Part shown: positions 27,214-34,524 of the stretch, piece after piece
Layout of the letters: each line of letters begins with the position of its first letter
Numbering within the stretch: the stretch's first letter is position 1
DNA from: Lactobacillales bacterium
GTDB lineage: Bacteria > Bacillota > Bacilli > Lactobacillales > Streptococcaceae
Assembly (NCBI GenBank): GCA_031261705.1
Contig: JAISJD010000044.1
Coordinates: 24,001-88,000, forward strand
DNA: 64,000 nucleotides
Direction: 5' to 3'
The notes under the pieces: generated by a model
What the model was told of the DNA's origin: nothing
Databases searched by the model: none
The model's input: the letters and a program-made list of their open reading frames with translations, nothing else
Translations under genes and position numbers: made by a program

Positions 27214-27885
27214 CTACTTTTGAAAGATTTTTGCGCCTGTTTCTTCGGCAACATAGATTTGTACCCGACCGTAATCACGGGTGTCTATGACGGCAACGGT
27301 TTGTGGAACGCTCCAATGTTCAATTTTATAGTTGAGTCCGTCAAAAATGGAGGGCTTGAGCGTGCCACAAGTATTTTCTGTGAGGGGGGCTTTGTCCATT
27401 GGATAGACTCGCCAGCTTGTCGCCTCTTTTGGCAGGTGAAGCCATTCTTCTTTGGTTTCCGAAGCATAGGGTGGTCGGATAACGCCCCAAAATCCGTAAT
27501 AATTCGGGTGTGATACACGGGCGAGAGGACTTCCTTTAGTGAGCGAGGGGTTGAGTCCGTTTTGTTCCAAGCCGACAAAATGTTCCAAGGTCGCCGATTC
27601 GACAAACCCTGTGTGCCCGTATCGTCCATATTCGCACAAACCAAAGATGAAAATATCTCCCGCAAGCGGCAAAAAGTCGGGCGTGTTGCGGATTCGCTGA
27701 AAACCAGCGGGGAGGTCTTGGCGCAAGAGGTCAATCGCATCCCCTTTCGGACGCCACTTGAAATATTTCCACATGAACCAGACGATTAGATCCATACATT
27801 GCGCACCATAATAATTATCGGCATCGTAGCTAGTGCCAAGGCTCGTTTGTAAATCATTTAATAGAGTATTTGCTGTAATTTTCAT
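27214..27885 (-). CDS. CHAP-domain peptidoglycan hydrolase (lysin), likely SH3-type binding domain
   Basis: 223 residues from the ATG at 27885 (AAGGAG six bases upstream; earlier in-frame ATGs lack an SD). Residues 1-150 are a CHAP amidase/endopeptidase with Cys30 in GAQCMDL and His91 in RYGHTGFV, plus EQNGLNPS. The last 70 residues (SWRVYPMDKAPL, RVQIYVAEE) look like an SH3b-like wall-binding domain, as in phage endolysins. There is no signal peptide, so release would need a holin-like partner or lysis. It is the last gene of an operon with a sigma factor, DUF1659, DUF2922 and a small membrane protein. Confidence 0.78.
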   Translation of the reverse strand: MKITANTLLNDLQTSLGTSYDADNYYGAQCMDLIVWFMWKYFKWRPKGDAIDLLRQDLPAGFQRIRNTPDFLPLAGDIFIFGLCEYGRYGHTGFVESATLEHFVGLEQNGLNPSLTKGSPLARVSHPNYYGFWGVIRPPYASETKEEWLHLPKEATSWRVYPMDKAPLTENTCGTLKPSIFDGLNYKIEHWSVPQTVAVIDTRDYGRVQIYVAEETGAKIFQK

Positions 27886-27896
27886 TGCTTTCTCCT

Positions 27897-28145
27897 TCAT
27901 TTTACACAAGTTTTTTCTGTCAGTAAGCTCGCATTTTCACTCGTTAGGCGCAAAATTTCTTCATTAAAGACGGAAAGTTGGCGCTCGAGGTCAAAAACAC
28001 GATGCTCCAGACGGTCGATTTGCTCGGTCAGGGTGGAAATGGCTTGCTTTTTGAGCAGCTCCTCCCGTTTGAAAAAATAATCCAGTAGGCGAATAATTCC
28101 AGTGGTTCCGCCGATTGCAACGATAATTTGCACAATATTTTCCAT
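27897..28145 (-). CDS. Small membrane protein with coiled coil, holin/YvrJ-like
   Basis: 82 residues: one N-terminal hydrophobic helix (IVQIIVAIGGTTGIIRLL) and a long amphipathic coiled coil (QIDRLEHRVFDLERQLSVF). This resembles XhlA-type holin accessory proteins and the YvrJ proteins found next to DUF1659/DUF2922 genes. It sits 11 bases before the lysin start, which supports a role in lysin export, but no classic two-helix holin is present. Confidence 0.55.
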   Translation of the reverse strand: MENIVQIIVAIGGTTGIIRLLDYFFKREELLKKQAISTLTEQIDRLEHRVFDLERQLSVFNEEILRLTSENASLLTEKTCVK

Positions 28146-28208
28146 GCTTTTCTTCCTTTCTAATGACTATGTATCCAAGGAGAAAGTCTCCTCTCCCCTT
28201 GGCTGAGA

Positions 28209-28433
28209 CTAAGATTTTGCGATAATGTCCGTCACAATGCGTTCCACATAGCGGGCTTCATTGGTATTGACATAAAGCGGGTTGCCCTCATTATCTACAA
28301 AGACTTCAGCAGCGGCAATCGCATTCATCGCGTTTTGAACCACGCCGACCGTTAAGCTTTCTGACACATACTTTGGTGAAAGGACGTGGCGTTTTTCCAA
28401 TACATCACTAAAAATCAATTCTAAAGTTTTCAT
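28209..28433 (-). CDS. DUF2922 family protein
   Basis: 74 residues starting MKTLELIFSDVLEKRHVLSP, then VGVVQNAMNAIAAAEVF and YVERIVTDIIA at the end. This matches DUF2922, small proteins of unknown function that pair with DUF1659. The ATG at 28433 has GGGGA at suitable distance; another in-frame ATG lies 9 bases upstream. In the middle of the sigma factor operon. Confidence 0.75.
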   Translation of the reverse strand: MKTLELIFSDVLEKRHVLSPKYVSESLTVGVVQNAMNAIAAAEVFVDNEGNPLYVNTNEARYVERIVTDIIAKS

Positions 28434-28454
28434 TTTTTTCATTCCCCTTTTTCA

Positions 28455-28676
28455 TTATTTGGTGGTATCTTTGGTAATTTCAGATTCTTGAATGCGGTGA
28501 ATCCCGACCGTCTGCATGTCCGCTGGAAGCAACATGGCTAAAGCTTCGAGCACGTCCTCCAACGATTTTTCATTGGCTCCCGCACTGACCTTATTGAAGG
28601 TTTGTTTCAATAAATCTTCTGACCCATTCTTTTTGAAATAGGCCACGACTTTGGTATGCATTACTTTTTCACTCAT
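28455..28676 (-). CDS. DUF1659 family protein
   Basis: 73 residues from the ATG at 28676: MSEKVMHTKVVAYFKKNGSE, then QTFNKVSAGANEKSLEDVLE and a C-terminal IHRIQESEITKD. The pattern fits DUF1659. The frame is open much further upstream, but that stretch overlaps the sigma factor gene and has no matching start signal. Like DUF2922 it has no known function; the pair is usually found in front of small membrane proteins and lysins. Confidence 0.75.
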   Translation of the reverse strand: MSEKVMHTKVVAYFKKNGSEDLLKQTFNKVSAGANEKSLEDVLEALAMLLPADMQTVGIHRIQESEITKDTTK

Positions 28677-28759
28677 GATTTTTCCTACTTTCTTTGTTTT
28701 TTGTAAAAGCGCCTTACACTTATATAAAACCCGCAGCGTCCGAAATGGAAAAAAAGTTT

Positions 28760-29290
28760 TTAAAAAAAATTTGAATCGTTGATTTTTTCTTTTAATTTCT
28801 TTCCCCAGTTGCGAATGGTTTGGCGGGTGACGTGGTGTTTGTCCGCAATTTCCTGCACGCCCAAAAAGTGAAAGACCCGCTCTACCAAGTAAATCTGCTC
28901 GCCACGTGTGAGCGATAAACCCCAAACTTGTTCTAAAAAATGCACAAATTCTTGATTTACTGAGGAGATTGCAAGGGGTTCTGTCGTTTCGATTGCCTCC
29001 CACATCTCGTTATCGGGGTAATTCTCATGAAAATGTTGTCGCCGCATTTTGCGTAGTTTTTTATTCAACGTCCAAAGAATCCTGGTAAACGTGAAATTTC
29101 GAAAAGCACGCTCATTTTCAGAAGTGATTGCTTGTTTTTCTGTAAATTCCTGATAGGCGAGGAGGAAGGTGAGCTTCGCTTCCTGCTCGTAGTCCTCGTA
29201 ATCGGGGGCATACCGCCGAACCCCACTTTCTTTGATGGCTCCGTAAATTAAAGGAGTGTACTTGATAAATGCTTCTTCTGCTGTATTCAT
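28760..29290 (-). CDS. Sigma-70 family sigma factor (ComX/SigH-like)
   Basis: 176 residues. The region 2-like part reads YEDYEQEAKLTFLLAYQEF and FRNFTFTRILWTLNKKLRKM, and a C-terminal HTH (region 4) reads VQEIADKHHVTRQTIRNWGK. Short alternative sigma factors of this size in lactic acid bacteria are ComX/SigH-like. It is the first gene of the operon leading to the CHAP lysin, so the sigma factor may control its own lysis genes. A ComK-like gene 4.4 kb away strengthens a competence link. Phage or ECF origin cannot be ruled out. Confidence 0.75.
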   Translation of the reverse strand: MNTAEEAFIKYTPLIYGAIKESGVRRYAPDYEDYEQEAKLTFLLAYQEFTEKQAITSENERAFRNFTFTRILWTLNKKLRKMRRQHFHENYPDNEMWEAIETTEPLAISSVNQEFVHFLEQVWGLSLTRGEQIYLVERVFHFLGVQEIADKHHVTRQTIRNWGKKLKEKINDSNFF

Positions 29291-29495
29291 TGGTTTCCGT
29301 CCTTTTGAAGAACGTTCTTCGGATATTGTCGACGAGATGAGGATAGCAATTCATGGAAACGATTACAAAACGCCAAATTTGATGAGTTTTAGAGGAGAAA
29401 ACGGAGAGGAGAGGATGAAAGTAAAGAATAAGGAAAGAAGTTGTAACAAAACTATCTAAATGTTTATAAAATATTATACATTTCCCACGATTTCG

Positions 29496-29524
29496 TTTAC
29501 ATTATTGTAGAGATAGGGTATTAT
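29496..29524 (+). promoter_or_regulatory. Promoter of a candidate small RNA
   Basis: TTTACA (29496-29501) and TATTAT (29519-29524) with 17-base spacing, followed about 90 bases later by a strong terminator and no ORF. Confidence 0.5.
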
Positions 29525-29530
29525 ATAATT

Positions 29531-29655
29531 AAAGATTGCTTATGAATTAAAAATACATATGATTGTTTTTTTAATTTCTTTCTTTCTCTATATATTAGGG
29601 CACACTAATATATTCGCCTTGTACGTACAGTTGGACGCTGTACGTACTTTTTTCT
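29531..29655 (+). ncRNA. Candidate small RNA with two hairpins
   Basis: About 125 bases from the predicted start to the terminator. Hairpin 1: TATATTAG (29591-29598) with CTAATATA (29605-29612). Hairpin 2: GTACGTACAG (29621-29630) with CTGTACGTAC (29638-29647), perfect 10-base arms followed by TTTTTT. No coding potential seen. Family not recognised. Confidence 0.5.
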
Positions 29656-29736
29656 TTTTTGTTGAAATTTTTAAAGGTTTTAGAATTTAAATTTGTTATT
29701 TGATGCCTACCATTTTTTAGTGAATTATTTTTTATT

Positions 29737-29913
29737 TTAGTTATTTTTATATTGGAATAATTTTAAATTAAAAGGGAGAGAATGAGAACCCTTCTCCCCC
29801 TTTTGATGAATGACTTTATTTGCCAGTAATGTGGTAGTTTTTAATGGACAAGTCACTTTTGAAGCACCACTTAAAACTTTTACATCTAAATCAAAATCTG
29901 AAAATGTTGGCAT
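29737..29913 (-). CDS. Small peptide with an FDLDV leader-like motif (orphan RiPP-like precursor?)
   Basis: From the ATG at 29913 (AAGGAGG nine bases upstream) the peptide starts MPTFSDFDLDVKVLSGASK, followed by VTCPLKTTTLLANKV. The DFDLDV segment resembles the FNLDV box of class I lanthipeptide leaders such as nisin and subtilin, and the following part has one Cys and several Ser/Thr. The frame runs on through a terminator-like hairpin (29768-29805), so the 3' end looks wrong: one extra A in the AAAAA tract would give a stop just before that hairpin. No modification or export genes are nearby, so function is speculative. Confidence 0.4.
   Translation of the reverse strand: MPTFSDFDLDVKVLSGASKVTCPLKTTTLLANKVIHQKGEKGSHSLPFNLKLFQYKNN
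29768..29805 (-). terminator. Hairpin terminator within/after the small peptide ORF
   Basis: On the minus strand AAAAGGGGGAGAA pairs with TTCTCTCCCTTTT and runs into AATTT. It lies inside the annotated frame of the peptide, which suggests the real coding region ends earlier. Confidence 0.6.
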
Positions 29914-30029
29914 AATCATTGCCCTCCTTAAAAATATAATGTGTAGCTCCTATTACTTGCTATAAATAGAATTTTAATAAGAATTTATCAAGATTTTCAC
30001 ATACTCCCCCGCCTGTCCATTCAATTCTT

Positions 30030-30158
30030 CTAATACATCGCCTGTGCTTGAAAGAAAGCTATGCCCATCACAAGAGAAAATGCAGCGACTACGATAGGAA
30101 ACATTTTCGCCATTCCTTGACGTTTGGCAGTTAAATGAATTGCTTTAAAAACGGACAT
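30030..30158 (-). CDS. Possible small membrane peptide (42 aa) next to a degraded frame
   Basis: The frame starts MSVFKAIHLTAKRQGMAKMF and has one hydrophobic helix (PIVVAAFSLVMGIAFF) and a short tail. GGGGA lies upstream at a long distance. Just upstream, 30160-30300 on the same strand reads as protein-like sequence (EVFEGNSSLFGGYIEASGR, then EIFMEHVNDWGIGNVRF) broken by an in-frame TGA. This looks like a decayed gene I cannot name; the 42-residue ORF may be part of it. Confidence 0.3.
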   Translation of the reverse strand: MSVFKAIHLTAKRQGMAKMFPIVVAAFSLVMGIAFFQAQAMY

Positions 30159-30286
30159 TGCCGATTCCCCAATCATTCACGTGTTCCATAAAAATTTCAT
30201 TACAAAAAGCACCAAGTCAACGACCTGATGCCTCTATGTATCCACCAAAAAGAGAACTATTCCCCTCAAATACTTCTCCATTTTTA

Positions 30287-30700
30287 CTACCTTCTGTTTT
30301 GTCTAATGTAAGGAAACTCTTGGAAATCTGCCAAACGATTATCCATGGTCACTTCAATGTCGCTTCTCGTAAAGATATACACGAGCTTAGAAAGTTCCTC
30401 CACTTGTCCGTCTAGGGAATAAGAAACCCCTGAAAGAAACTCGACAAATTTTGGCACTTGGTCTTCATCCATGTTTTGGCAATTCACAATCACAATGCCA
30501 TTATCCATTAAGTTTTTTGCTACTTTACGCTTTTCTTCCATACCTCTTGGACTGAAAAAGCTGATTTTTTCCCTCGGTTGTGTTGCTGCATCTTCTACTC
30601 CATCCACTACTTGCTCCTCCCTTCCATTTCCAAAAATCGGGCGATCCCAATAATTTTCCTTTGCTGCTGCCGTATCTCCAAACATGTTAAAAAGACTCAT
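30287..30700 (-). CDS. sepF: SepF-like cell-division protein
   Basis: 137 residues. It starts MSLFNMFGDT like SepF, has a variable linker to about residue 50, then the SepF core: EEKRKVAKNLMDNGIVIVNC, DQVPKFVEFLSGVSYSLDG and VYIFTRSDIEV. SepF bundles FtsZ and ties it to the membrane. The copy is diverged and lies right behind a DivIVA gene, away from the dcw cluster where sepF normally sits with ylmG/ylmH/divIVA. It may be a second, specialised pair or a relocated one. Confidence 0.72.
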   Translation of the reverse strand: MSLFNMFGDTAAAKENYWDRPIFGNGREEQVVDGVEDAATQPREKISFFSPRGMEEKRKVAKNLMDNGIVIVNCQNMDEDQVPKFVEFLSGVSYSLDGQVEELSKLVYIFTRSDIEVTMDNRLADFQEFPYIRQNRR

Positions 30701-30768
30701 CTTGTTTCCCCCTATGATTTATTTCAAAGACGAATCAAGCTGCTACCCGTCTTTTTGACAACTTTTCG

Positions 30769-31461
30769 TTACTCTGCGACGTTTTCTTGCTCAAATACAT
30801 TTAAGTTTGTTGAAAATTCTTCCACTTTTTTGAACACATTCTTATCAAAATTTGTCCTCGTGCCTTTTGGTGGAACAACTTTCACTGAATCTTCAGAAAT
30901 TGGTTGAAACTCAGCGGAATAATCAAACGAATAATTCTCCTTTAACTCCGAAAAATTATCTTCTTGCATCATCTGCTCAATTTGCATTTCTAATAAATTG
31001 CGATAGTTGGTACGGAAAATTTCCCATTGACGCTCGGTTTCTTCCACACGCTTGTTCACCTTTTCAGCATGTTCTAGCGTATCGCTTCGCAATTTTTCAG
31101 CACGAAGCTCGGTATCGGTCTTGAGTAAGCCAGCCTGCTCATTTGCCTTGGCAACAATGCGTTCTGCCTCATATTCCGCCTGCTTCTTCATGCTCGCCAC
31201 TTCTTCTTGTGCTTGGTGTTTCATCTCAGTAGAGGCATTTTGGGCAATGATAATCGACTGATTCAGCGTTTCACGCAAATCATCATAATACGCCAATTTT
31301 TTCTTCAGCTTGCTGATAAGACTCGCACTTTGCGTGTTTTCGTCCTCCAGATTGCTCAAACTCACGACGATTTCATCCAAAAAATCATCCACGCTATCCA
31401 TATCATAACCAAACGGCTTTCTCTTAAACTGACGATTGGAAATCTCCCATGCCGTAACCAT
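30769..31461 (-). CDS. divIVA: DivIVA-family coiled-coil protein
   Basis: 230 residues. The N-terminal lipid-binding DivIVA element reads ISNRQFKRKPFGYDMDSVDD followed by FLDEIV. A long Ala/Glu/Lys coiled coil follows (about 35-165), then an acidic tail. DivIVA proteins mark poles and septa and recruit division or wall-synthesis factors. Its leader contains one copy of the TTAGCTCTGTAATGA direct repeat ending 15 bases before the ATG, and sepF follows after 68 bases. It may be a GpsB/DivIVA paralogue; a main divIVA would be expected in the dcw cluster elsewhere. Confidence 0.8.
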   Translation of the reverse strand: MVTAWEISNRQFKRKPFGYDMDSVDDFLDEIVVSLSNLEDENTQSASLISKLKKKLAYYDDLRETLNQSIIIAQNASTEMKHQAQEEVASMKKQAEYEAERIVAKANEQAGLLKTDTELRAEKLRSDTLEHAEKVNKRVEETERQWEIFRTNYRNLLEMQIEQMMQEDNFSELKENYSFDYSAEFQPISEDSVKVVPPKGTRTNFDKNVFKKVEEFSTNLNVFEQENVAE

Positions 31462-31475
31462 TCAAACCATTCCTT

Positions 31476-31490
31476 TCATTACAGAGCTAA
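31476..31490 (-). repeat. Direct-repeat unit in the divIVA leader
   Basis: TTAGCTCTGTAATGA on the minus strand, also at 31596-31610 and 31869-31883, and as TTAGCTCTGTGATGA at 58177-58191 and 58299-58313. This copy lies directly before the divIVA SD. Confidence 0.6.
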
Positions 31491-31583
31491 GAGGAATTGC
31501 CTAGAAATTAGGGAAAATAAGAAAAACAAGGGAAGGGGTTTTCTGCCTTTGCTTGATTTTTGTTTTCCATTGATTTCTATTCC

Positions 31584-31883
31584 TCGTGCTCGACCTCATT
31601 ACAGAGCTAAAATCTTTAAGCAACGTCAAAAGTTTACTTTTGTAAGTGCGTAAGATTTTTGTATTAGAGTAGTTTGTCTGTGAAACAGACAATTACGAAG
31701 CAATTCTTTCAGCATGCTGAAAAAACTGCTCTAATACAAAGGCACACTTATAATAAGCATCCTTGCGGAATTTTATTCTCCACAACATTTCGCATACAGT
31801 TACTGCTAACATCTTGTCGTAAGCAAAATTTTTGTTTTTCCATTGATTTCTATTCCTCGTGCTCGACCTCATTACAGAGCTAA
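31584..31883 (-). repeat. Dispersed repeat element, copy A (about 290 bp)
   Basis: Read on the minus strand, this segment matches 57920-58203 at an estimated 90% or more. It begins with GTCGAGCACGAGGAATAGAA and contains a long hairpin with 13-base arms GTATTAGAGTAGT (31661-31673) and ACTGCTCTAATAC (31725-31737). A TTAGCTCTGTAATGA direct repeat stands at each end, with a third copy downstream in the divIVA leader. No ORF is shared by both copies. A non-autonomous mobile element or a repeated leader are both possible. Confidence 0.75.
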
Positions 31884-31957
31884 GAGGAATTGTTCAGAAA
31901 TTCTTTCAGCATGCTGAAAAAGTTGCTTAATCCTCCACTCTACTCCATTTCCACTCT

Positions 31958-33049
31958 CTATTGGAGACTCACAGCCAACAACAGCCCCTCCACTCCAGCA
32001 CTATGCGTGACCGTGTAGACGGCATTATTTTCATTCCATGACAACGTACTTTGACCATCTACTGTCATGCGGATTGCTCCAGCATTGCTTGGTGCTGGTA
32101 AAAAATATTGTTCTAGTAGCGCAACTACTTTTTGAGCATAAACTACGGCTGGACTGCCTTCCTCAATTCTCCCCTGTACGCCGAGCACCCAATTACCCTC
32201 ACGCCAAGTGATGTATTGACTGCCAGCACCGTTATTGGACTTGCCGATAATATTGTAGCCAAGCGGAACCTCTTGTCCAGATGGTTGCGGCTGATTCACC
32301 GCTTGCACCGCCTCATCTGCTGAAGTGTAGAGTACCTTTTGATAGGTAGCTATTTCTTGTCCGTTCAAGGTAAAGTGGATGCTGAAATTATTCTCATCGC
32401 CCGATGCTTGAAACTGGACACCCGCATCTCCTGCTGAACTGACAGACGTTGGCATCTTAGATTGAGGAAAAACCGCCTTCAGTTGTTCGTACAACGTCTG
32501 TGCTGCTGGCACACTTGGTGTTGGTGTCGCTGTCGGTGCGGAAGTGTCTGCTTCATACCCCACCGTAAGTTTTTGCCCAATGTAAATCGTGTCGCCCGTT
32601 AATCCATTCATCCTCTTTAGCTCATCGACAGAAAGATGATACGTCTGTGAAATATGCCAAAGTGTATTCCCTGCAACAACCGTATAAATCACTGATTTCC
32701 CACTCGGTGCTGACGTAGTCGGTGTTGGTGCTGATGCTGGCGCAGAAGTCTCGTTTTTTTGCACAAGTAAACGCTGATTCTCCAAAATTAAATCGCTCGA
32801 TAGTCCATTTAATTTCATCAGCTCACCCACTGTCAATCCATAGCGCCTAGAAATCGACCATAGCGTATCGCCCGAACGAACCATATAGTAGACATTATCC
32901 ACCGCCCCCGTATTCAATGCACCCGCTACTAGAAATGTTGGAACAAGTGCCACCGCAAGTGCGTCCTTGCCGATTTTTTTCGCAAGCTTTTTTCTAAATC
33001 TCCTATCTTTTTGAACCCGCCGACTTTTCCGACTTTCAAATTTTTCCAT
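31958..33049 (-). CDS. LysM-repeat cell-wall binding protein
   Basis: 363 residues from the ATG at 33049 (GGGGG upstream). A basic N-terminus (SRRVQKDRRFRKKLAKK) precedes a hydrophobic segment ending AGALNTGAVDN, either a long signal or a membrane anchor. LysM 1 (YYMVRSGDTLWSISRRYGLT) and LysM 2 (YTVVAGNTLWHISQTYHLS) are joined by Ala/Pro/Thr linkers. The last 170 residues form a domain I do not recognise (NFSIHFTLNGQEIATYQKVL, GNWVLGVQGRI). It should bind peptidoglycan outside the membrane; an enzymatic role is not evident. Confidence 0.82.
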   Translation of the reverse strand: MEKFESRKSRRVQKDRRFRKKLAKKIGKDALAVALVPTFLVAGALNTGAVDNVYYMVRSGDTLWSISRRYGLTVGELMKLNGLSSDLILENQRLLVQKNETSAPASAPTPTTSAPSGKSVIYTVVAGNTLWHISQTYHLSVDELKRMNGLTGDTIYIGQKLTVGYEADTSAPTATPTPSVPAAQTLYEQLKAVFPQSKMPTSVSSAGDAGVQFQASGDENNFSIHFTLNGQEIATYQKVLYTSADEAVQAVNQPQPSGQEVPLGYNIIGKSNNGAGSQYITWREGNWVLGVQGRIEEGSPAVVYAQKVVALLEQYFLPAPSNAGAIRMTVDGQSTLSWNENNAVYTVTHSAGVEGLLLAVSLQ

Positions 33050-33628
33050 GGTTTTCCCCCTGACTTGACTCATCCTCAACCATTCTCAAAATAATCTTTC
33101 TTAGAAATCAGTAGTTCTCTGTGACAAAGCCCCCAACTTATCTCACAGTTTGATTTCTATATGTATTCTTCCTCTTTTAAATAGAAAATGCGCCATTCTA
33201 AAAATAATACTTACCACATAATTTAATCTAAATTACTAAAAAAATATACTAAAAAAGAAGAAAAAAATAGAAATTATAAAAAAAACAAAAAATATTTTAA
33301 ATTTTCAATAGAATATTCCTTGAATAGTGAAAAATCGTTTCAATAGATAACTTCTTTTAATTTTTTATTAATTTGAACAAAGAACAAGGAAGAGCTATTT
33401 ATAAAGGGAAAGCATTTTCTATTTATTAGGAATTTCTTTCGTTTAAAAAGATGCTTATAAAAACAAAAACTGTCATTTTTTATGAAAAGATAACATCTAA
33501 ATTTTTCTTATTTCTCCTAAATTTTTTATTTTTTTGTCAAAAACAAAAGAATTTTTCAGACAAATTAGTTGCGTAATTCTTTTAGTTTCTAATAATATAA
33601 CAGATGTAATCATTTAAAGAAATTTTGT
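33050..33628. other. AT-rich divergent intergenic region
   Basis: About 580 very AT-rich bases between the divergent LysM and ComK-like genes. No ORF with a start signal, no repeat shared with other parts of the window. Promoters for both genes are expected here. Confidence 0.5.
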
Positions 33629-33696
33629 AAAGCGGCGTTATTAGTGGATTTGTGTAAGCGCTGGGTAAAAATGTAGGCGCTTAGATACAACGCTTT
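33629..33696 (+). promoter_or_regulatory. Structured leader upstream of the ComK-like gene
   Basis: Two nested inverted repeats: TAAGCGC (33655-33661) with GCGCTTA (33677-33683), and an outer AAAGCG (33629-33634) with CGCTTT (33691-33696). The structure ends ten bases before the GGGAGG ribosome-binding site of a TTG-start gene, so it could control translation. No known riboswitch class is recognised. Confidence 0.45.
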
Positions 33697-33717
33697 AGTG
33701 ATTGGGAGGAATAGTTA

Positions 33718-34479
33718 TTGGATATTTTTGATTTGTCAGAAACCAATCGTTCGTTGACGATGAAAAGGTTAATGGAACGCACGAGGGAGGAGAAATTTTC
33801 ACCCATATTGATGTCACGGTGCTTGGCGCTCATTCCAACAGAGGAAAATTGGACGATTTTTTTGTCTAAAGATGCCCCACATTTCTTGCTGATTCGTGAG
33901 GGAACCCGCGCAATTATGACAAAATTTTGCTACCACTACCACATGCTCTCGCTAAAATCCTATGCAAACGTGGCGCATCGTTGTGCCGCTCATAAGAAAT
34001 TTCCGTTAAATCAAAAGGTAGAAAAACGTGCGAACTGTTATTTAAAAGCATTGGCAGGTGGGGGACGCTGCTTCATGCCACTTGAAGGCTACGTGAAACC
34101 GTTCAAACGTGGGCAGATTTGGGTCAATCCGTTAGAAATTCAAACGATTGAAAAGATTAAGCTGCCGTTTTCCAGTGGGTGTGAGATTATTTTAGGTGAC
34201 GGATTTTCTTTACAAATCAGTGCGGAAAAGAGGGCGGAATGGGCAAAACTCAGCCACGCACTCGTTCTTTTTGCCAATCATCGCAACAATATCTGGACGC
34301 ACTATTTCGGTGAAAATCACGGCATGAACCCGTTTTACGAGGGGATGACTTACAGCCTAGAGGTGAAAAATTTCATTAATCGCTTGCTGAAAAAATACTC
34401 TAGCTCCGAGCTTTTGCTTCCCTATGGTTGTTTCGAGCAACAAAAATTACGGTTTTATCAAGAGCATGAGGTATTCTAA
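33718..34479 (+). CDS. ComK-like competence transcription factor (tentative)
   Basis: 253 residues from a TTG start with SD GGGAGGAATAGTTA. The succession CLALIPTEEN, a Cys/His-containing middle (FCYHYHMLSLKSYANVAHRC), RGQIWVNPLEIQTIEK and CEIILGDGFSLQISAEK parallels the ComK fold, where an N-terminal IP element is followed by a K-rich turn and a CxW..I....NG....L core. The match is distant; residues flanking 150-205 are the most convincing. A weak TTG start and a structured leader suggest tight control. Its proximity to a ComX-like sigma factor supports a competence role. Confidence 0.45.
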   Translation: MDIFDLSETNRSLTMKRLMERTREEKFSPILMSRCLALIPTEENWTIFLSKDAPHFLLIREGTRAIMTKFCYHYHMLSLKSYANVAHRCAAHKKFPLNQKVEKRANCYLKALAGGGRCFMPLEGYVKPFKRGQIWVNPLEIQTIEKIKLPFSSGCEIILGDGFSLQISAEKRAEWAKLSHALVLFANHRNNIWTHYFGENHGMNPFYEGMTYSLEVKNFINRLLKKYSSSELLLPYGCFEQQKLRFYQEHEVF

Positions 34480-34482
34480 TGC

Positions 34483-34514
34483 AAAAAAAGGGCTGCCAAT
34501 TCTGACAGTCCTTG
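34483..34514 (-). terminator. Terminator between convergent genes
   Basis: On the minus strand AAGGACTGTCA pairs with TGGCAGCCCTT and is followed by TTTTT. Serves the lipoprotein gene and possibly, less well, the ComK-like gene. Confidence 0.7.
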
Positions 34515-34524
34515 AATGATTGAG

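Noticed and set aside
28677-29003. N-terminal extension of the DUF1659 gene
   Set aside because: The extension overlaps the sigma factor gene in another frame; the DUF1659 family starts at the ATG at 28676, which has a suitable upstream context.
29619-29630. TreR operator in the sRNA terminator
   Set aside because: The match to CTTGTACGTACAAG is incomplete and is explained by the perfect terminator stem; kept only as a remark.
31476-31883. Three TTAGCTCTGTAATGA repeats considered as a CRISPR array
   Set aside because: The spacing is 120 and 273 bases, the repeat unit is only 15 bases, the interval sequences are themselves repeated elsewhere in the window, and no cas genes are present.
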